From Rhizobium sp. BK316 (GTDB lineage Bacteria > Pseudomonadota > Alphaproteobacteria > Rhizobiales > Rhizobiaceae), in assembly GCF_014193695.1 (NCBI RefSeq), contig NZ_JACHZR010000007.1, positions 149,179 through 213,178 on the forward strand: a DNA stretch of 64,000 nucleotides, in the 5' to 3' direction. Positions 59,760 through 64,000 of this stretch are shown here, in pieces. A program made the position numbers and the translations under genes. Each line of letters opens with the position of its first letter. The first letter of the stretch is position 1. The notes under the pieces are model-generated. The model saw only the letters and a list, made by a program, of their open reading frames with translations. It was not told the DNA's origin and ran no database searches.

Positions 59760-61071
59760 GGCTTCTCTTGTTCTGGTCGGCGCATTGATGGGCGCGACCG
59801 CGATGAGCGTCATTTACTCCGCAGGCGTGCCTGCAGAGGCGGCGGGAGCATCGACCTATAAGGAGCTTTCGGTATTCGGTGACGTCTTCGAACGCGTGCG
59901 TGCGCAATACGTAACACCGCCGGCCGAGGACAAGCTGATCGAAAGTGCCATCAATGGCATGCTCTCCTCCCTCGATCCGCATTCCAGCTACATGAATGCG
60001 AAGGACGCCGAAGACATGCGCACCCAGACCAAGGGTGAGTTCGGCGGTCTCGGCATCGAAGTCACGATGGAGGACGAGCTCGTCAAGGTCATCACCCCGA
60101 TCGACGACACTCCGGCTGCCAAGGCCGGCGTTCTGGCCGGCGACTATATCTCGGAAATTGACGGCCAGTCTGTTCGCGGCCTGAAGCTCGAAGACGCCGT
60201 CGAAAAGATGCGTGGCGCCGTCAACACGCCGATCAAGCTGACGCTCATCCGCAAGGGCGCCGACAAGCCGATCGAACTGACGATCGTACGTGACGTTGTT
60301 GCCGTTCAGGCGGTCAAGTCGCGTGTTGAGGATGATGTCGGCTACCTGCGCGTCATCTCCTTCACCGAAAAGACCTATCCGGATCTCGAAAAGGCGATCC
60401 AGAAGATCAAGGCGACCGTTCCGGCCGACAAGCTCAAAGGTTTCGTCCTTGACCTGCGTCTCAACCCCGGCGGTTTGCTCGATCAGGCGATCAATGTTTC
60501 CGACGCCTTCCTGCAGCGCGGCGAAGTGGTATCCACCCGTGGCCGCAATCCGGACGAAACCCGCCGCTTCAATGCTGGCCCGGGCGATCTGACGGATGGC
60601 AAGCCGCTGATCGTCCTCATCAACGGCGGCTCGGCTTCAGCATCGGAAATCGTTGCCGGCGCTCTGCAGGATCTGCGCCGCGCCACCGTTCTCGGCACGC
60701 GTTCATTCGGCAAGGGTTCGGTTCAGACGATCATTCCGCTTGGCGAAAACGGCGCGCTGCGCCTGACGACCGCGCTTTACTACACGCCGTCGGGCCGCTC
60801 GATCCAAGGCACCGGCATTACACCTGACATCAAGGTGGAAGAGCCCCTTCCGGCCGATCTCCAAGGCAAGATGGTGACCGAGGGCGAATCCGCCCTGCGC
60901 GGCCACATTAAGGGCCAGAGCGAGACTGAGGAAGGTTCGGGCTCTGTCGCCTACGTGCCGCCGGATCCGAAGGACGACGTGCAGCTCAACTATGCACTCG
61001 ACCTGCTGCGCGGCAAGAAGACCGACGCGTCATTCCCGCCGGACCCGGAAAAGGCCGTCGTCGCGAAGTAA
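59749..61071 (+). CDS. ctpA: C-terminal processing peptidase CtpA (S41 family)
   Basis: A 440-residue periplasmic serine protease. The signal segment SLVLVGALMGATAMSVIYSA is followed by an N-terminal domain, a PDZ domain (about 85-165, GLGIEV and AKAGVLAGDYISEIDG) and the S41 core. NGGSASASEIVAGALQDLRR carries the nucleophilic serine, and GTRSFGKGSVQTIIPLGENG the catalytic lysine. CtpA-type proteases trim or degrade peptidoglycan-hydrolase-related proteins, which fits its coupling to the EnvC-like gene. I use the ATG at 59749 inside the previous gene's end. Confidence 0.95.
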   Translation: MIRRASLVLVGALMGATAMSVIYSAGVPAEAAGASTYKELSVFGDVFERVRAQYVTPPAEDKLIESAINGMLSSLDPHSSYMNAKDAEDMRTQTKGEFGGLGIEVTMEDELVKVITPIDDTPAAKAGVLAGDYISEIDGQSVRGLKLEDAVEKMRGAVNTPIKLTLIRKGADKPIELTIVRDVVAVQAVKSRVEDDVGYLRVISFTEKTYPDLEKAIQKIKATVPADKLKGFVLDLRLNPGGLLDQAINVSDAFLQRGEVVSTRGRNPDETRRFNAGPGDLTDGKPLIVLINGGSASASEIVAGALQDLRRATVLGTRSFGKGSVQTIIPLGENGALRLTTALYYTPSGRSIQGTGITPDIKVEEPLPADLQGKMVTEGESALRGHIKGQSETEEGSGSVAYVPPDPKDDVQLNYALDLLRGKKTDASFPPDPEKAVVAK

Positions 61072-61080
61072 TACATCGTT

Positions 61081-61115
61081 CTCAAGGCCGGGCACCCGCC
61101 CGGCCTTGAGGTTTT
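61081..61115 (+). terminator. Stem-loop terminator after ctpA
   Basis: CTCAAGGCCGGGC (61081-61093) pairs perfectly with GCCCGGCCTTGAG (61098-61110) around ACCC, followed by GTTTTC. It lies 9 bp after the ctpA stop and should reduce readthrough into the next gene. Confidence 0.85.
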
Positions 61116-61148
61116 CTGCTGTTTCCCGGTTTTGGAGCGGGCAAGGAA

Positions 61149-62348
61149 TTGGGAACGGACCTGCATGCACCTTTAGGCCGCAACCGCAAGGCCGCGCGCA
61201 AGCGCCCCAGCGTGCTGCGGATCGGGCAGATCGCCGCGAGCCTCTGCCTTGTCGCGATCGGCGGCTTTTCCCTTTACACGGCATTTCGTAGTGATGGCCT
61301 CGAACAGTCGACGCCTCCGGCATTGCCGGATACCACGGCCGCGCCGCCGACCGACACAATTCAGCAACCGTCAACGTCGAGCAATCAGGCAGTAAATGGC
61401 ATGCCGCGTTCAGAGCCAACCTCGGGTGCCAACGTGGAGCGCATGGTGGCCGGGGATGGCTCGGTCATCACCAAGTACAGCCCCCGCCCGCGCGACAGCA
61501 GCGGCCCGGTTCTGGTCGATGCCATGCAGAAGGGCCAGGATCCCCGCATGGCGGCCATCCCCAACGACGATCTGCTCGAAGAAACGCCCTTCGGCCGGCT
61601 GCCGATCACGGGTCCCGATGGCCGACGGCCAATGGATCAATATGCGCGGCCATGGTCCGGCACGCGCGGCACCCGCATCGCGATCGTCCTCAGCGGCCTC
61701 GGTCTCAGCCAGACCGGCACGCAGCGCGCCATCAAGCAATTGCCGGAAGAAATTACCTTCGCCTTTGCCGCCAGTGGCAACAGCCTGCAACGCTGGATGC
61801 AGGATGCCCGCCGTGGTGGTCACGAAATATTGCTGCAGGTGCCGCTGGAGCCATTTGATTACCCAGCGAATGATCCAGGGCCGGATACGCTGCTGACGTC
61901 GAAGCCCGTCGCGCGCAACCTCGAAAGCCTGCATCGGGCCATGGGCGAAATCACCAACTACACCGGCATCATGAACTATCTGGGCGGACGTTTCCTCTCC
62001 GATCCCAAGGCCATGGAACCGGTCATGCGGGATATCGGCAAGCGCGGGCTGCTGTTCCTTGACGATGGCACTTCGGCGCAATCCAAGACCGCTGCGGTCG
62101 CCAAAGGCACGGAGCTTCCTTACGCTTTCGCCGACCTGCAACTGGACAGCCAGGTCGATGTGAACACCATCCTGCAGAAGCTCGATGAGTTGGAGCGCAT
62201 CGCCCGCCGCAACGGCCAGGCGATCGGTGTTGCCTCGGCTTTCGACGAGAGCATTGACGCGATCTCCAAATGGAGCGAGGAAGCGACCATGCGCGGCATC
62301 GAGATTGTCGGCGTCGCAGCGCTCGTCAACGACCCCAAGAATCCCTGA
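61149..62348 (+). CDS. Divergent polysaccharide deacetylase family protein (YibQ type)
   Basis: A 399-residue protein with a basic cytoplasmic start, one membrane segment (about 24-44, IGQIAASLCLVAIGGFSLYT), a proline/threonine-rich linker and a YibQ-type domain (about 170-399). The domain contains IAIVLSGLGLSQTGTQRAIK, EILLQVPLEPFDYPANDPGP, a variant of the family's QVPMEP motif, and GLLFLDDGTSAQSKTAAV. YibQ proteins resemble NodB deacetylases but their activity is not settled. The start TTG at 61149 follows AAGGAA closely. The ctpA-YibQ-rppH order is common in Rhizobiales. Confidence 0.88.
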   Translation: MGTDLHAPLGRNRKAARKRPSVLRIGQIAASLCLVAIGGFSLYTAFRSDGLEQSTPPALPDTTAAPPTDTIQQPSTSSNQAVNGMPRSEPTSGANVERMVAGDGSVITKYSPRPRDSSGPVLVDAMQKGQDPRMAAIPNDDLLEETPFGRLPITGPDGRRPMDQYARPWSGTRGTRIAIVLSGLGLSQTGTQRAIKQLPEEITFAFAASGNSLQRWMQDARRGGHEILLQVPLEPFDYPANDPGPDTLLTSKPVARNLESLHRAMGEITNYTGIMNYLGGRFLSDPKAMEPVMRDIGKRGLLFLDDGTSAQSKTAAVAKGTELPYAFADLQLDSQVDVNTILQKLDELERIARRNGQAIGVASAFDESIDAISKWSEEATMRGIEIVGVAALVNDPKNP

Positions 62349-62360
62349 GCGGAGAAAACC

Positions 62361-62894
62361 ATGAGCCAGGCGACCGTAAAAGCCGAGGACCTGCCCTATC
62401 GCCCCTGCGTCGGTGTAATGATCCTCAACCGCGAGGGCCTCGTCTGGGCCGGGCGGCGCATTCCCGACGGTAATTCGGAGTATGACGGTTCGCCCCAACT
62501 CTGGCAGATGCCGCAAGGCGGCGTCGACAAGGGTGAAGACCCACTGGAGGCGGCCTATCGCGAGCTTTACGAAGAGACCGGCATCCGGACCGTGACCCTG
62601 CTTGCCGAGGCTAAGGACTGGATCAATTACGACCTGCCGCCACAGCTGATCGGCATCGGGCTGAGGGGCAAGTACCGCGGCCAGACACAGCGCTGGTTCG
62701 CCTTCCGCTTCGAGGGCGACGAAAGTGAGATCGCCATCAACCCGCCGCCCGGCGGCCATGAGCCGGAATTTGACGCTTGGGAATGGAAGCCGATGGAAGA
62801 CTTGCCCGGCCTGATCGTTCCCTTCAAGCGCGCCGTCTATGAACGGGTCGTGGCGGAATTCAGCCACCTTTCCGGCTTGATCCCGGAAGATTGA
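62361..62894 (+). CDS. rppH: RNA pyrophosphohydrolase RppH (Nudix)
   Basis: A 177-residue Nudix enzyme that removes pyrophosphate from 5'-triphosphorylated mRNA and so triggers decay. PYRPCVGVMILNREGLVWAG and WQMPQGGVDKGEDPLEAAYR lead into RELYEETGI of the Nudix box, and LIGIGLRGKYRGQTQRWFAF matches the RppH/IalA family. GGAG lies 9 bp before the ATG. It is close behind the YibQ-type gene and probably co-transcribed. Confidence 0.95.
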   Translation: MSQATVKAEDLPYRPCVGVMILNREGLVWAGRRIPDGNSEYDGSPQLWQMPQGGVDKGEDPLEAAYRELYEETGIRTVTLLAEAKDWINYDLPPQLIGIGLRGKYRGQTQRWFAFRFEGDESEIAINPPPGGHEPEFDAWEWKPMEDLPGLIVPFKRAVYERVVAEFSHLSGLIPED

Positions 62895-62925
62895 GCATCG
62901 ACCGAAGCTGTCATCAATGCGTTCC

Positions 62926-62957
62926 GAAATGAAACCGGCCGCTTTGAAGGCGGCCGG
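62926..62957 (-). terminator. Terminator of bfr, between convergent genes
   Basis: CCGGCCGC (62935-62942) and GCGGCCGG (62950-62957) form an 8-bp GC stem with a 7-nt loop. On the minus strand it is followed by TTTCATTTC, suiting the bfr transcript; on the plus strand there is no T-run for rppH. Confidence 0.7.
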
Positions 62958-62982
62958 CTGAGATAGGATTGCCGATGGCGAA

Positions 62983-63468
62983 TTATTCGGCTTCGTTGGC
63001 CGAATCTGCGTTGAGCTGACCATATTTGGCTTCGCCGATCTTCTCGAGCAGTTCGAGCTGCGTTTCAAGGAAATCGATATGGCCTTCCTCGTCTGCCAGC
63101 AGCTCTTCGAAAAGCTTCATGGAAACGTAGTCGCCAGCGTCATGACAGATATCGCGCGATTTCTTGTAGGCGGTGCGGGCGTCATATTCGCCGGCAAGAT
63201 CGGCCTCCAGAACTTCCTTGACGTTCTGACCGATACGGAGCGGCGCAAGCGTCTGTAGATTGGGATGGCCTTCGAGGAAGATGATGCGCGCGACCAGACG
63301 GTCGGCGTGGTGCATTTCCTCGATCGATTCGGCGCGTTCCTTCTTGGCGAGCTTGGTGTAACCCCAATCCTCAAGAAGGCGATAGTGAACCCAATATTGG
63401 TTGACTGCACCGAGCTCTAAAAAGAGGGCCTCGTTAAGCCGCTCGATGACTTTTTTGTCGCCTTTCAA
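62983..63468 (-). CDS. bfr: Bacterioferritin
   Basis: A 161-residue iron-storage subunit that assembles into a 24-mer shell. GDKKVIERLNEALFLELGAV opens helix A with the ferroxidase glutamate, EEMHHADRLVARIIFLEGHP supplies the ferroxidase E-x-x-H and the haem-ligand methionine (residue 52), and LLADEEGHIDFLETQLELL supplies the later E-x-x-H. All ligands are intact. It starts with TTG at 63468, behind GGAGA, inside the end of the ferredoxin gene. Confidence 0.96.
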   Translation of the reverse strand: MKGDKKVIERLNEALFLELGAVNQYWVHYRLLEDWGYTKLAKKERAESIEEMHHADRLVARIIFLEGHPNLQTLAPLRIGQNVKEVLEADLAGEYDARTAYKKSRDICHDAGDYVSMKLFEELLADEEGHIDFLETQLELLEKIGEAKYGQLNADSANEAE

Positions 63469-63745
63469 TGTCCGCTCTCCTGTTTTCCTCGTGGAATTGT
63501 TTCAAGCGGGACATGAAATCAAATATTTCCGTCTCCGTCGAGTGGCGACGGGCATGATAATCTTCGGTTGTCTGGATGATGATATCGACAACGTTCGGGA
63601 AGCAACCGCAGCAACGGCCGCGCTTGGCCATGGCGTGATAGACCTTCGCAGGCACGATCAGCTGCCAGCAATCTTCATCGAGAAGATTGTTGATGACGTC
63701 CCGGATTTCCTTGTCGGTTATGTAATTGCAACTGCAGACGAGCAC
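63434..63745 (-). CDS. bfd: Bacterioferritin-associated ferredoxin (Bfd-like)
   Basis: A 103-residue protein whose N-terminal part has the Bfd [2Fe-2S] pattern: LVCSCNYITDKEIRDVI gives C-x-C, and GRCCGCFPNVVDII the C-x-x-C pair 34 residues later. Bfd docks on bacterioferritin and passes electrons to release stored iron. The C-terminal 35 residues are charged and longer than in E. coli Bfd (64 residues). The start is GTG at 63745 behind GGAA. It overlaps bfr by 35 bp, ensuring joint expression. No clear iron box is visible upstream. Confidence 0.88.
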   Translation of the reverse strand: MLVCSCNYITDKEIRDVINNLLDEDCWQLIVPAKVYHAMAKRGRCCGCFPNVVDIIIQTTEDYHARRHSTETEIFDFMSRLKQFHEENRRADIERRQKSHRAA

Positions 63746-63987
63746 GTCTTCATTCCAAACATGACACTTACTATCGTGTTTTCTGCAAAAGAAGATAGGA
63801 ACTGTCAAGAAAATTCGCAACCGAACCCGTTCACTGTTCTGCCGCCAAACGTCACATCCCGGTGAGCTTCTGCTTAGTCCTTAAGAAAAATCGCTTTCCC
63901 AGATACTAGGTCGTGGTGACGATTTAACGGATTGAGATTCCCAAGAGGTGGCAAATCAGATTCAACACTGACTTTTGGAGGTCAGTG

Positions 63988-64000
63988 ATGGATTGCGATG
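63988..64000 (+). CDS. Start of a gene cut by the window edge, possibly a transposase
   Basis: Only ATG GAT TGC GAT is inside the window. GGAGG at 63977-63981 stands 6 bp before the ATG, so a start here is plausible. A perfect 7-bp stem, CACTGAC (63966-63972) with GTCAGTG (63981-63987), puts most of that ribosome site in its loop. This arrangement is seen at transposase starts, but the gene itself is unseen. The 240 bp between bfd and this start hold nothing else that I can support. Confidence 0.3.

Noticed and set aside
61410..63068. A 552-codon minus-strand frame across the YibQ-type and rppH genes
   Set aside because: It spans two real genes on the opposite strand and has no ribosome site or domain pattern.

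Overview
The window looks like chromosomal DNA of a Rhizobium species (Rhizobiaceae, R. leguminosarum/etli/tropici type). The evidence is its GC-rich coding sequence, the pyc - expR - ndvA gene order, a giant cyclic beta-1,2-glucan synthase (NdvB/ChvB), a 1154-residue pyruvate carboxylase with the biotin lysine at 1119, and rhizobial intergenic palindromic (RIME-type) repeats. All calls come from reading the sequence; no database search was run.

Layout. 1-5.5 kb: a DeoR regulator with an MFS exporter, a divergent EamA transporter, a three-gene polar amino acid (cystine-like) ABC importer and an FMN reductase. 5.5-23.4 kb: pyruvate carboxylase, the LuxR-type regulator ExpR, then the cyclic glucan locus: exporter NdvA, an OpgC-like glucan-modifying membrane protein and synthase NdvB, with two small coupled unknown genes and a hydratase between them. 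23.4-24.6 kb: three small genes and a decayed RIME. 24.6-31 kb: a dipeptide ABC operon led by an M19 dipeptidase. 31-36.3 kb: a Nudix hydrolase, a ribose/inositol-type ABC operon and a DUF1993 gene. 36.3-43.1 kb: a complete RIME, a phosphonate-monoesterase-like sulfatase overlapping galE/exoB, a ThuA-like protein, a DUF2934 protein, and a divergent drug-exporter/LysR pair.

43.1-45.9 kb is the one clearly foreign-looking block: a nested inverted-repeat structure and a lone AT-rich 750-residue STAND-like NTPase with TPR-like repeats, starting 56 bp after the 3' end of tRNA-Ser(CGA). 46-64 kb is core housekeeping: rplU-rpmA, two GNAT acetyltransferases, obgE-proB-proA-nadD, modABC with a ModE-like regulator, rsfS-rlmH, an EnvC-like protein with CtpA, a YibQ-type protein, rppH, and a bacterioferritin/ferredoxin pair. 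The right edge enters a gene whose start site sits in a hairpin, possibly an insertion sequence.

The strongest non-coding find is on the minus strand between nadD and modA: three adjacent hairpins, each with CCUCCUCCC in its loop, the last followed by a U-tract. This matches the alphaproteobacterial cuckoo/CcsR anti-Shine-Dalgarno RNA family, and a perfect 7-1-7 palindrome lies just upstream of its likely -10 box. The best candidate for an undescribed system is the NTPase beside tRNA-Ser.
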